Shown: positions 10,577 through 21,448 of the stretch, piece after piece | How positions within the stretch are numbered: the stretch's first letter is position 1 | Layout of the letters: every line of letters starts with the position of its first letter | Assembly (NCBI RefSeq): GCF_009727055.1 | Contig: NC_052351.1 | Location: 55,407,544-55,471,543 of the forward strand | Reading direction: 5' to 3' | Length of the DNA: 64,000 bases | From: Benincasa hispida | Lineage: Eukaryota > Streptophyta > Magnoliopsida > Cucurbitales > Cucurbitaceae | Notes under the pieces: model-generated | What the model saw: the letters and a program-made list of their open reading frames with translations, nothing else | What the model was told of the DNA's origin: nothing | The model's database searches: none | Made by a program: the position numbers and the translations under genes

Positions 10577-12604
10577 TGGAGAGTACCCGAGTCTTAGCTT
10601 CTAGGATCAATGTGTCAACTGATTTCGACAATACCGACTTTGTCCCTAACCAAAGGCCTCGAAAGCGTATGCGGAGAGAGTGTGGATTCCAAGATGATGA
10701 CTAGGTTTCCCATGTTCCTCCCTCGAGTCCCTTAATCATAGATACTTAAATTCTCTTATAAACAAATTTAGAATTCATGACTCGGTGCACATGAGAATCC
10801 CTTCCTTAAATGAGGATCCATCTAACCCGCCCTTGAGTGAAGTGGCTTTCTATCTTTCCATGTTCACCTTCGGAGTCAGGCTTCCACTCCATCCCTTTAT
10901 TCAACAGTTTTTAGCTTACGTAAACGTGAAACCCTTCCAACTATTCCCAAACTTTTACTGTGTGGTATTAGGGTATTACGTTCTCTGGCTCCAACTAGGG
11001 AATCCCAATCCCATCACTATGGAGGAGTTTATGTCCCTTCATACCCTTAAGAAAATAAAATCTTCATCAAACTTCTATTATGTTACCATCCGCAAAGGCA
11101 ACTCCATTTTTTCATGTTCAACTACCACAGAAGGGTGGAACAAACAATGGTTTTTCATCAGCGGTGACTGGCTCGCATCAAACCACGGAGGTCATTCTTT
11201 TCTAGTCTCGATCGAGTTTTGGAATTTTAGTAAGTTTCTCACATGTTTGCTCGATCTGGACCAACTTTTATAACTTATTATGAAAAAAAATTATTTGTGT
11301 AGTTGATTGCAAGTTTGCTGGCGCAACCGCTACTTTTCGAGACTCAATTCTTTCGACTGACAACTTACTCTACTACGGTCTAAGCTTGGTTCAACAAGAA
11401 TTCCTTAACACCTTTGAGCTTGACCTCTCAACATACACTGGTTTGACTAGTTTTCTCTTCCTTTTATTTAAAACGCAAATAGCTGTGGAGAATTATTTTG
11501 AAACTTTTTCTAACCTTTTGTTTTTACATAAATGGCTCCTCGCAAAAGCATGCACCAAAGAATGGAAGCTGAACTGGGGATTAGTGCACGTATTCCCCAA
11601 TTTTGCCTTTCAAACCCCATTCTCATAACTTCTATGGGTGCACCGATGGGGCTTGACACTCTTCAAAATCCATCTGACGAGCCGCCTTCTCAACACCCAT
11701 GCGACATACTTCACCTTGTCAAAATCTCTCTACCCAAACAATGATAATTTCAACCCCTCAACTGCTGAAGGATCCAGTTCGTCCTCTACATATCCTTTCG
11801 ACTTCAGTGGACCATATGAGTCTAAAAGTGATGAAACTGCATACTTTATTCGAGCCATGGCTCAATGGTTAGGTGTAAACAAAAAAGTGTTAGCTCCATT
11901 GCATGCCGACCCTAGGTAAGGGACGCTATTAGATCACACTTTTACATTTTTCAATTGGCTATATACATATTCTCATCTTTCACATTTTTTTATAGGCATC
12001 CTGCGAGATTCTGATGTCTTGCTAGAAATTGAGCAATGAAATGGAATTTAATTAACAAAACCATGCAAGATTATGGGAGGAGATGGAGATTCTTTTGCAA
12101 AATTCTGTCTCTCGAAGAAAATTTGATCGAGTTTTGAATTTGTATGCTGAGGCATCCACCATGCTTGCCCACTCTCAAGTATCTCTAGCAACACTTTATC
12201 TCAGTACAATGCTTTGATAAGTGAGCTAAAGGAGAAGTTATCTAAAGTTAACATTGAACTGTAAGAAGCTCGAGCCAAGCTATCAGATTCCAAATACTCG
12301 ATTGAGAGTTTCCAAAAGACAAAAGCATACTGTCAGATGGAAGATGATTGCTTTCGATATGGAGTCATGCTAGCCATGGGCATTGTTAAGGTGAAATACC
12401 TTAACGTTGATTACAACTTCGTTTAATCTAAAGTTGATGCTTGGCGAAACGATGAAACCCAAGGTATCGATAGTGTGGGTGTTTTTTCTAGCCAAGCCTT
12501 TCCAACTACCCCTCAGCATAACTTTACTGATGCATTCCTCTAGGGTGTCTATGATTTTCCTGATTCAAGAACTCTGGCAAAGCTTGGTGATATCAGGAAT
12601 ATAA
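10577..12604 (+). pseudogene. Antisense ORF of Tat-type element, PF04195-like
   Basis: A plus-strand gene relic downstream of, and opposite to, the minus-strand gypsy pol. It starts MESTRVLASR at 10577. A basic stretch (RPRKRMRR) follows, and then the block at 10785-11273 with LSEVAFYLSMFTFGVRLPLHPFIQ and YYVLWLQLGNPNPITMEEF. This resembles the family annotated as 'putative gypsy type transposon' (PF04195). Further on there is MAPRKSMHQRM (11532), a Ser-rich region (11770) and a short coiled-coil-like stretch (12217-12400). Intron-like joints are seen, such as CTAG|GTAAG near 11917 and TTTTTATAG| near 11995. Stops at 10702 and 10748 and frame changes mean it is broken. Some Tat elements are known to carry an antisense ORF in this position. 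Its function is unknown. Confidence 0.6.
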
Positions 12605-12980
12605 ATGAATAAATTTTTTTTAGATCCCTTAACTTGTATTCTGGCATGTTGTCTTTGGATTTATTATTTTCTGTTTATTATTAGAGTATGTAATTTTGCT
12701 CACAGCTCGAGCTTGTAGCTTAACTTTAGCTGAATGAAACTTGCAACTTTGGCATTTGTTATAGAGCTTTGTGTTCGCCTTTTATTCATAGCTCAAGCTC
12801 GTAGCTTGACTTATTAGAACTTGCCCCTTTAGCTTTTACTTATCCAAAATTATAGCTGGCCTTCGCTTGTGAGTCAAGCTTGCAGCTTGTCTTATAAGAA
12901 GTTATAGTTTCAACTTTTGCTTTTTGAGTATTCTTTGCCCCTCACTCATGCACGAGTAACTTTATTCATAAGAGAAAGAA
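12605..12980. repeat. Imperfect ~80-bp tandem repeats after the antisense ORF
   Basis: Three imperfect units between about 12702 and 12930. Each carries an AGCTCGAGCTTGTAGCTT-like core (also CAAGCTCGTAGCTTGAC and CAAGCTTGCAGCTTGTC) followed by TTAGAACTTGC-like sequence. No protein is encoded. The stretch is the 3' flank of the antisense ORF inside the Tat element. Confidence 0.55.
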
Positions 12981-13117
12981 TCTCGTTGCTTGAGTAAATT
13001 AAAAGACTAAGAGTGTTTATTGTAAACTTAAAAGTAATGACTCTCATTACTTGAATTGAAAAAGATTATGAAACTTTTGTTGAAATAACGAAGCAAAGTT
13101 GAAAAATACAAAACACT
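12981..13117. repeat. 137-bp direct repeat, left copy
   Basis: From TCTCGTTGCTTGAG to CAAAACACT. It aligns without gaps to 16843-16979, with about 9 differences counted by eye. The two copies flank the Athila-like insertion. The sequence belongs to the Tat element (it runs on into its pol end on the right). Confidence 0.85.
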
Positions 13118-14660
13118 GTTAGGTTTTTAAATGATGCATATTTTCTATGTTAATTCCCCCAAATTTGTGTTGATTATTTGCTTTAAATGCTAATTTTTTA
13201 GGCAAAACAGTCCCTGGAGCATTTTGGAGTCATTAAGAGAAGATTGGGCGAAAAAGGATCCAAAATAACCAAGAAATTCAACCATTTGAAGAGAATCGAG
13301 TAAATTAAAAAATGTCATCGAGAATCGAGTATTCACCATCAAGTTGCCGCATCACGACCCTAGGAGAGGCGTTGTGCAATGCTTGAAGACTGGACACCTC
13401 ATTCTACTACAAAACAAGGCAGTGTTGCAATGCTCCCTACAACGTTGCAATGCTCCGAACTTTGACGCAAATCATCCCTCGCGCGCGCCTTGCGTTGACG
13501 AGCGATTGGGGGTAGCGTTGCAACGCAAGCCCAACGCTTCTTGGCCTTTTTATCAATTTAGCGTTGTAATGCTACCCCAGCATCGTGACGCTACCCTGCA
13601 AACTATAAAAGATTTTTCCTTCATTTTTGCAAAGGGGAGGAAGAAAATCCATGGAGGTTGGGATCTCTCTCCGAGTTCTTTCATTTCATTGGTAATTCTT
13701 GTTCCAACTTAGGTTAGATTTTATATTTTTGTTGAAATGTAAACAAAACTCTTGTAATTCTTCATACAAATTGTCAATGAATTTGTGAAGTTTGATTGAA
13801 TCTTGATTCTAGATTTCAAGGGTTCTTGCAAGTCTTTTGAGTTTTCTCTTTTTCCTTATCAATTAAAATCTTATTTGTGCTTTCTTGAATCTATACTTAA
13901 TTCTTGGAGCATGTTGAATGATCTATATCTTGAACATGTATAGCCTAGATGCTTGGTTTTGTCACAATCATTGTTGAATATGTTGCTTTCAATGTGTTCG
14001 ATGGAATGTCTAGCCAAGATCTACAAGAGCCAATAGTAATTGTGTGTTTGATGGCTATTCTAGGATGCACTAATTTCTTGATTTGGAGAAAATTTGGTTA
14101 ATTGAGTAAACTATCTTAACAATTAATCGACGCAATTGAATCTTAGAACCTAATATGCATGTTTTATATTCTTTATCGTCGCTATCGAATCCAATAGAAG
14201 TAGGAGCATGTAGGTTGATTAGGGTTTGGCCTATCCAACCTTAACCAATGATTAGGACGCTCTTTTGACTAGGTTATTGCTAGTTGTCGACCTTTGTAGA
14301 GGCTAGCTTGATCGAGTTGAGCGAGTAATTGCGAGCATATTCCGATCGTCAATAAACTTTTAGAATTCGATGATAGGAACTGCATTGAACGTCTAACTTG
14401 AATTAGAAGCAAAATCGCTCCTTACTTGTTTACATCCATCTTTTATCTTTTGGTTTCTAGTATTTTTCCAATTTAATCAAACCCCTGTTTTATTGCTTTA
14501 ATAGTCAATGTTAGTTAAGAAAGGATAAAAATTAAAACCTTCCCTATGGATCGACCTCTTACTTCCACTTTAAGTACGAGTTAGTTAGGTTTTTGTTCGA
14601 GCTTTATAAATATTGCTTCTTTTGGGTTAGGTAGAACTAACAACACCTACTTAACAACCA
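13117..14660 (+). repeat. 5' LTR of the Athila-like element
   Basis: About 1.54 kb starting TGTTAGG and ending near AACAACCA just before the primer-binding site. A 122-codon open stretch at 13344-13712 lies in a part made of repeated GCGTTGCAACGC/GCATCGTGACG words and has no protein family look, so it is not called as a gene. From 13720 to 14640 I see no gene. Confidence 0.55.
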
Positions 14661-14667
14661 AACAAAA

Positions 14668-14685
14668 TGGCGTCGTTATCGGGGA
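14668..14685 (+). other. Athila-type primer-binding site
   Basis: TGGCGTCGTTATCGGGGA, seven bases after the proposed LTR end, differs in two places from the form usual in Athila elements. It marks the element as plus strand. Confidence 0.6.
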
Positions 14686-14780
14686 AGGCTAAGCCATTTA
14701 ATATTTTTCTTAGCTAATTTGACTAGCAAACTTTAAAACACCAAAAATATTTTCTTTTCTTTGTGTTTACTTGTTTTAAT

Positions 14781-15960
14781 ATGACGAACATGAACATCTA
14801 TTATACGCTTCAAGCGATGTATGTGGCCATCAAAGAGAACAAGAGGTAAGAGAATTTAATGAGCTTAAAAGTGAAATAAATGAACTAACCTCTCTTGTTC
14901 GAGTTTTGGTTACTGAACATATAGGATTCGCGTGGTCCTAAGTGCGAATGCTATGCTCCTTGGGTGATGCCTAACCAAATCTCGTTATCGATGTCATATC
15001 CTTCTACCAATTTAGGTAATTGTTCAAAAAAATTAGTTGATGAACTTTCTGACTACTCTTGTGAGTTTGTGCAAGAACATTCTTATCTTTCTTAAGAACC
15101 ATCGAGTTTCCAGCAGAATAGTTTCTATTTCGAACATGAGGTTAGAACCGACTTTCAGAATCTGTGTGACCTCTTTGCCTAGATTATCGATTCAGTTAGG
15201 AGAATTGATGAGCCTTGGGAAGATGCATCTTCTGAGAATACTGAGTTAATTGGTGGGGAGATTCACATCGACAATCCAGTAGAGCCGCTAGTTCTTCGTA
15301 ATTCCTATCAAGGTAAGACGTTGGATTTAATAATGTGTGAACTTACTAATGGCTTTTCTGATTGTGAGTAGGATTCAATTGAGTTTCACCTCAAGACTCA
15401 ATCCCCCGTGCCGGTTGAGATCCGTCAAACCCTTGAACTTGCACACTCCATGCTTACATTGGAGAACCATTCAGAGCTTTTCGTCATCTATGGCACTGAA
15501 GCTGATCTAATTGTGGAGTTTCCTTTGACCGATGATCAAGATGATGTTTATTCCACGCAATATTCAGAACAAGTAAGTAGGGATCAGTATGAGCTCGTAC
15601 CACACCTTAAGGAGTCTTAGGTAAAACGGTTAGAGGCTTCAAAGCCTAGAACTGTACTTTGTCTTGATATTTCTTGCATCTTTGATTACTTCTCATATTT
15701 TCCTTATGAGTCAGAGTCAGTTGTTGAGTATTTTCTTTCTTTCTACTCTTTTGGGTCATTTGAGTCTTTTGATTCTTTCCTTTTCTCTTTTTTACCAAAT
15801 ATTAGAAAATCCAAATTCGACCTATCTGGTTCTCGAAAGAGGATGAGTTCTCTTATAGCCCTACCAGGCTATATAGATTCATTTAAGAGAGGACCAGAGA
15901 AGTATAAAAAATTTTATGAAAATTTTTACATACCTTGAAAGGCATAAGAGACGGGTTGCA
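14781..15960 (+). pseudogene. Broken internal coding remnant of the Athila-like element
   Basis: Short open pieces (15037-15249, 15408-15620, 15664-15846) between the primer site and the Athila-like 3' landmarks. The 15408 piece (MPVEIRQTLELAHSMLTLEN) is acidic. I do not recognise a domain in any of them. They may be the remains of a gag-pol joint after internal deletion, or of an unrelated element-specific ORF. Confidence 0.3.
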
Positions 15961-16842
15961 TCGAGCAATCGACGTTAAAAATTTGTCCTTCCTGGAGGTA
16001 GCCAGGCGTAACAAATAAAACAACTTTTATTCGCTTTCCTTTATTTGTTTTCTAGGTTTAGAATTTTTAGACTAACTTTCTTCATTTTCTTGTAGCTTTT
16101 CTTTTCCTTTCTTTTCTTTTCTTTTTCTTTTTCTTTTCTCTTTTGTAAGAATAAACAAAAATGAAATAAAAACAAAAACAAAACAGAAAAAATTTCTACC
16201 ACCACCCATTGCGCGAAATCAGGGGAGTTCTTCTGTTCCCTTTATCATTTTGTCTTTTTGCTTACTTTTTAGTTTTATAAACATTGAGGACAATGTTTAG
16301 TTTTTAAGTTGGGGGTGGGGAACATTGCATATTCTTAACATTTTTTTTTTGTTGTTAAAAATGAGTCTTACAAAAAATTTTGCTCTATTATCTCTATTAT
16401 CCTTGCATGTCTGGAACCCTTGAGCACCTGAGCTTGGGTTATGTGGATTTTATGATCTTGATTGAATATATATCTCGATTAGGCTCTATTACATTCCTAT
16501 GACATTCTTTTTATTCTCTTAAGAAAACACAATATCACTATCTTGACATCATTTTTCCTTTTTATATGACTCATTTTTTCTTTCAATACATGTTTCATCT
16601 AAGTATGTTCATTCATTCAAGAATAACATTCACTTTGTTTGTCATGATCATTTGTTTTTTTTCCAATCTTTTGATTCTTATCAATGAACTTTGATGACAC
16701 ATTCTCTCAAGCAATGATACAAATCAATTTTAAACTTCTTAAAATCTTTTCTTACAAGATTTGAAAATCATTTTCAAAAGAAACTTTCTTTTCCTTTTAA
16801 CTTCATAAAAATTGAATACTTAGTCTTTAGATTTATTTAGAT

Positions 16843-16979
16843 TCTCATTGCTTGAGTAAATTAAAAGACTAAGAATGTTTATTGTAAACTTAAAAATAAA
16901 GACTCTCATTACTTGAATTGAAAGAGATTGTGAAACTTCTGTTGAAATCATGAAGCAAAGTTGAAAAATACAAAACACT
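16843..16979. repeat. 137-bp direct repeat, right copy
   Basis: From TCTCATTGCTTGAG to CAAAACACT, the partner of 12981-13117. To its right the sequence continues without a break into the gypsy pol end, so this copy is in native context. Confidence 0.85.
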
Positions 16980-17002
16980 CATTACGAAAATATAAAGAAA
17001 GA

Positions 17003-18126
17003 TCTATTGTAAATAAATTTTAAGATGTTCAGCATTTTATGGGTGAGGCAAGCTTTTTTTGCTCAGGTCAGCCAACCTGTATGTTCCAGGTCAAATAACC
17101 TTGGTCACTTGATAAGGGCCCTTCCAATTTGGTCCTAAAGCTTTACTGTTAGGATTTTTAGTGTTGGGCATGAGTTGCCTAAGGACTAAGTCCCCTACTC
17201 TAAAGCTTCACTTGCGCACATGAGAATTATAATATCGAGCAACCCAGTTTTTCTATTTTGAAACTCGAAGATTTTCAGTCTCACGATGTTCTTCTGAGAG
17301 GTCTAGATTTAAACGAAGTGCTTCATCATTCTCAGCTAGATTGAATTGTTCGACTCTAGGTAAAGGAATTATGATCTCTACCGACACTACAACTTCTGCC
17401 TCAAAGCAAGCGAGAAAGGAGTCTCACCAGTAAAAGTTTATGATGTCGTTCAATAGGCTCACAACATATTCAACAGCTCTTCAGGCCACAACCCCTTCAA
17501 TCTTTCCAGTATAGCTTTGAGATTTTGCTTGATGATCTTATTGACAGCTTCTACCTGTCCATTTGGTTGTAGATGGGCTGGAGACAAAAAATAATGCTTG
17601 ATGTTGAGATTGGCACAAAATTGATGAAATGGTGTATTATCAAATCAATGACCATTTTGAGTAACCAGGACATGTCGTATGCCGAATCGACAAATAATAT
17701 TCTTCCAAATGAAGTTGGTTATTTTATGCTCGGTAATTTTTGCTAGAGCCTCGACCTCTGCTCATTTGTGAAGTAATCAACAACAACAACAACGAACTTG
17801 GTCTCCCCCTTTCCCAGAGGAAGAGGTCCAATTAGGTCAACCCCTCACTGTGCGAAGGGCCAAAGGCTCATAATGTTCGTGATAGGCTCGAGGGGTTGCT
17901 TAGGTACAATTTCGAACCTCTGACATCGATCACAAGATGTGGTGAACTTACACGCATCTCGAGCCAAGATGGGCCAATAGTATCCTTGTCGAATTATTTT
18001 CTTCGCGAGGGATCGAGCTCTTGAGTGATTGCTATATACTCCCTCGTGAATCTCCCGCATGAAGTAATCAGCCTCATCAGAATCAACACATTTTAGAAGA
18101 GGGAGAGAATATCTACTTTCGTACAA
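17003..18126 (-). pseudogene. Gypsy (Tat-type) integrase
   Basis: Integrase end of the minus-strand pol. At 17845-18126 the zinc-binding HHCC part is readable as HEGVYSNH followed by CDRC, with GYYWPILARDA between. The core to the left is fragmented (a WGVDLIGPLP-like stretch appears in other frames near 17800-17860). The last codons read PHP-stop-NAEHLKIYLQ and end at 17003, matching the PHPWNAEHL-type ending of Tat pol proteins with the Trp codon turned into a stop. Not functional. Confidence 0.8.
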
Positions 18127-18250
18127 CCTGCCATTATTGATCTCATAATGGCTGACCTTGCATCTTAATCGTCAAGCTTCAACTTTATCATCCGAAAATA
18201 CCCCCTTCGAGATACTTGACTAAGGGGACCATCCAATTATGATTCTCGAT

Positions 18251-19260
18251 CTAAAATTGGTCCTCTATCTCCATAGCTTCCTCCCTCAATATGTTGGATG
18301 CATTCAAAACTTCCACAAGTACCATTCTACTTAGGTCAGGATTATAAGTTGCTGCCAACCTGGCTAAAGAATCAGCATTAGTATTTTGAGATCGCGGTAT
18401 TTGTTTCATCTTGCACTTGCTAAATGTGCTTAACATTTTTCCGACTTCTGCTAGATAAATAGTTATTCTACGATCTTTGGTCTGGTATGTCTCAGTTACC
18501 TGATTGACAATAAGTTGGGAATCACTAAAAATAATTAAGTTGGTGACTCCAACTCCAACAGCTAGTCGTAGTGCAACTAAGAGTGCTTCATATTCAGCCT
18601 CATTATTTGAGGCCTAGAACTTAAAACTTAAAGTATACTTAAGGCGTTCTCCTTCTAGTGACAACAACAGAAATCTAGCTCCGCAATCGTTTTTATTGGA
18701 CGATCCATCTACATAAAGCTTCCATGGAGGGTCATTGTAGCTCTTAGTTTCCGGAGGTATTTCTATTATCACACTTCCACGTTGTCACCAAGGAAGGCGT
18801 GTAGAGTGAACTCAGTGTCGAAGTCAGCTACACCCATGCCCTTAATTGCAGCTCAAGGGTGAAAATGGATGTCGTATCCGCCTAACTTGACTGCCCATTT
18901 CATCAATCTGCCCGACGCTTTTGGCTTTTATAGCACTTGTTGTAATGGAAAACTAGTTAAAACAGTTACCTTATGCGCTTGGAATTATAGGCGTAACCTT
19001 TGAGCTGACACCACTAAGGCGAGGGCAAGCTTCTCTACCTGAGGATATCTTGTTTCTGCCCCTACCTTGATTTGCTGGTGTAGTATATCGGTGACTATCG
19101 ACCTTCATCCTTCTTGATTAGGACGGAACTAACTGCAGAATCATACACGGCAAGATATAGAAAAAGTTCTTGATTGGGCATGGGCTTGGAAAGGAGCGGG
19201 ACTGAGCTCAAATAATTTTGAGTTGCTTGAATGCCTGCTCACATTCCTCTGTCCACTCAA
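18251..19260 (-). pseudogene. Gypsy RNase H and second (archaeal-type) RNase H region
   Basis: Between RT and integrase on the minus strand. The piece 18251-18436 reads IPRSQNTNADSLARLAAT, which matches the end of the additional archaeal-type RNase H known in Tat elements (PRSxNxxADxLARLA). Further right, 18540-18740, Y-x-LDGSSN-type sequence and a LVALRLAVGVGVTNL-like block are readable in shifted frames. The standard RNase H near 18880-19250 is heavily frameshifted. A second RNase H is a lineage mark of Tat, supporting that classification. Confidence 0.65.
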
Positions 19261-19262
19261 AG

Positions 19263-19942
19263 TTAGATTTTTTTCCTTAATACTTTAAAGAATGAAAGAC
19301 ACTTATCAGTCGCTCGACTTACAAAATGATTAAGAGCTGTTACTTTCCTGTTCTGGCTCTGTAACTGCTTTATTTTTTTAAGAGACTCCATCTCTAGCAC
19401 AGCTCGTATATTGTCTAGATTTGCTTCGATTCCTCTTTGGTTTACCATATAGCCTAGAAACTTGTCGGAAGCCACTTCGAAGCATACTGTTCTGGGTTCA
19501 GCTTCATCTGATATCTCCTTAGGACTTCAAAGGCTTCAACTAGATCCTCTACATGGTGGCTTGCTTTCTTGCTCTTAACCAACATATCATCCACATATAC
19601 CTCCATAGTTCTACCAATAAAATGAGTAAACATTTTATTTACCAGATGATAAGCGACTCCTGCATTTTTTAGCCTAAACAGCATTACATTATAATAGTAA
19701 AGACACCAACTTGTGATAAAAGAGGTTTTCTCTTGATCTGAGGTGGGGTGCATTCTAATTTGGTTATACCCTAAATAAGCATCCATGAAGCTTAATAGTT
19801 CGTGGCTGGCAGTAGCTTTGACGAGTTTGTTTATTCCTGGGAGTGAGAAACTATCTTTCGGGCAGGCATTCTTGAGATCGGCGAAATCAATGCACATTCT
19901 CCATTTTCCATTAGCTTTTCTGACGAGTACTACATTGGACAA
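19263..19942 (-). pseudogene. Gypsy (Tat-type) reverse transcriptase
   Basis: The clearest gypsy domain in the window. The open stretch 19454-19942 carries VRKANGKWRMCIDFADLKNA, CPKDSFSLPGI, ELLSFMDAYLGYNQIRMH and the active-site motif YVDDMLVKSK. The next stretch, 19263-19475, carries FLGYMVNQRGIEAN and the thumb, in another frame. The wording is that of the Tat lineage. A deletion removes part of the segment between the RT N-terminal extension (20008) and KANGKW. Catalytic Asp residues are retained but the frame is broken. Confidence 0.87.
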
Positions 19943-20007
19943 CCATTACGGGTAGTGGACCCCTCAGATAAATTTTGTTCGTAATAGGTCGTCCACCTGC
20001 TCAGCTA

Positions 20008-20772
20008 TTATCCCATTACGAGCCTGATTAAAGGTTCATCTCTTTTGGTGCATGGTTTGTAGCTTGAGTTAATACTGAGTCGATGCACCATCATTTGTGG
20101 TTCCACCCTCAGCATGTCGCCTACAGACCAAGCAAATACATCAACATTTCTTATCAGAAAATCTATAATAGCTTCCTTCTCATTAGCTCCTAGCCTTTCC
20201 TCGACGTTGACTCTTCGGGTGTCTGATAGTAATGGAATAGATTCTAATGGCTCGACTGGCTTGCCCCGAGGCTTGAGCTCACCCATCAGTTCAGGACCGG
20301 TAGCATCATCTAATTTTATCTCACTAACCGATAGGTCACTCGCCAGGAGAGCTGAAGTGTGAGCCTCGACTCTAGGCTCTCTTGTGGCTTGAAGAACCTT
20401 CTCATCTTCTTTTTTAGCAATACTGCTAATGACATGCACTACCTCTACTTTGCCTTGTGGGTTCCTCATTGCAGTCCTATAACATTCTCTTGACATTATT
20501 TGTTTCCCTCTCACAATTCTAACTCCGCCTGGAGTGGGGAATTTAATATTTAATGATAGGTGGATGGAACAACTTTCACTTGATGTAGGGATGACCTTCC
20601 TAAGATGGCATTGTAGACTGATCTGTAGTCCACCACCAAGAACTCCACCATAGCTGTTACACTGGCCATGCCTCTGCCAAAGGTGATTGGATGTTCTATG
20701 CCACCTTCTGGATATACCGTCGGCCCACTGAACCCTAACGACGAGGTCATGTTTCTTTTGAAACATTTTCAT
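20008..20772 (-). pseudogene. Gypsy protease and RT N-terminal extension
   Basis: An open stretch of 254 codons, only partly in the true frame. In its neighbour frame (20550-20750) the protease end is readable: TAMVEFLVVDYRSVYNAILGR followed by SLHQVKVVPSTYH. The long frame takes over with IKFPTPGGVRIVRGKQ and ends with DVFAWSVGDMLRVEPQMMVH, the segment that precedes RT in Tat elements. The switch between the two frames near 20580 is one frameshift. Confidence 0.78.
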
Positions 20773-20904
20773 CCCAATCTCATGGTGTTGAAGGCACGAA
20801 GAGATAAGATGTCCACTGAGCTACCTCTATCCACTAGAGTTCGATGCATCTTGATATTTGTGATGGTCAGAGATACAACTAAGGTCATTATGAGGCTAGT
20901 GTAG

Positions 20905-21448
20905 ATTTACTGCATCTTCCTCAGAAAATTTGATAAATTGATCTACTACAGTAGTAAAACATATCTCTTGGACACTTGGAGAGAGTCAGGCTTCATGTGC
21001 TTTATTTTTTTTTCTTTCTTCTAGAATTGACTCTAACTGGGCCACCCATGATTGTCTTAATTTCTCTAGACAGAGTCGATATGCGATCTCTCTTGCTTCG
21101 AATTGTTTTTCTTTAGTTACCATTCTAGTCACCGCTCTCTCACGTATTCCTTCAGTTGACCTCGTTGAATTAGAGTTTCTATAACCTCCTTAAGGTCAAA
21201 ACATGTTGCGGTGGTATGGCCACGGTCCCGATGGAAGAGACAATATTTGTCTCTGTTTTTTTGGTGTGCACCAGCCTCTAGCCTGGCTGGCCATTTCAAC
21301 ATTTCCTTGTCTTGGATCTCCATCAAAATCTACTCTATTGAGACCACCGTGGGAGTGTAACGTTCAAACTTGCTAGGTGGCAAGCCTTTTCGAGTTGCCT
21401 TTTCCAGTGCCATAGGTCGTTTTTCCATCCTCCTCTTCTTGTTCTCGT
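20905..21448 (-). pseudogene. Gypsy gag C-terminus
   Basis: At 21129-21326 the minus strand encodes KYCLFHRDRGHTTATCFDLK followed by EVIETLIQRGQLKEYV. This is the zinc-knuckle-like end of Tat gag, with Cys and His at the family spacing. Upstream gag is absent because an LTR (21449 onward) has replaced or interrupted it, and I cannot find it again on the right. Confidence 0.75.

Larger units (their letters stand above)
13117..16842 (+). mobile_element. Athila-like Ty3/gypsy element without pol
   Basis: Plus-strand remnant. The LTR begins TGTTAGG at 13117 and ends near 14660. It is followed by the primer-binding site TGGCGTCGTTATCGGGGA at 14668, typical in form of Athila elements (TGGCGCCGTTGCCGGGGA). 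The interior is only about 1.6 kb. It carries CTTCCTGGAGGTAGCCAGG near 15990, which corresponds to the stretch known after the Athila pol, a CTTTT-rich tract (16095-16145) and CATTGAGGACAATG...AAGTTGGGGGTGGGGA at 16284-16320. Gag, pol and the 3' LTR are not recognisable, so the element is both internally deleted and cut at its 3' side. Confidence 0.65.

Noticed and set aside
13344..13712. 122-codon open frame in the Athila-like LTR
   Set aside because: It lies over repeated GCGTTGCAACGC words, has no domain, and sits inside an LTR. The length follows from the GC-rich repeats.
20114..20904. Plus-strand open frames at 20114-20362 and 20668-20904
   Set aside because: They are opposite to the recognisable gypsy protease-RT sequence and have no family look.
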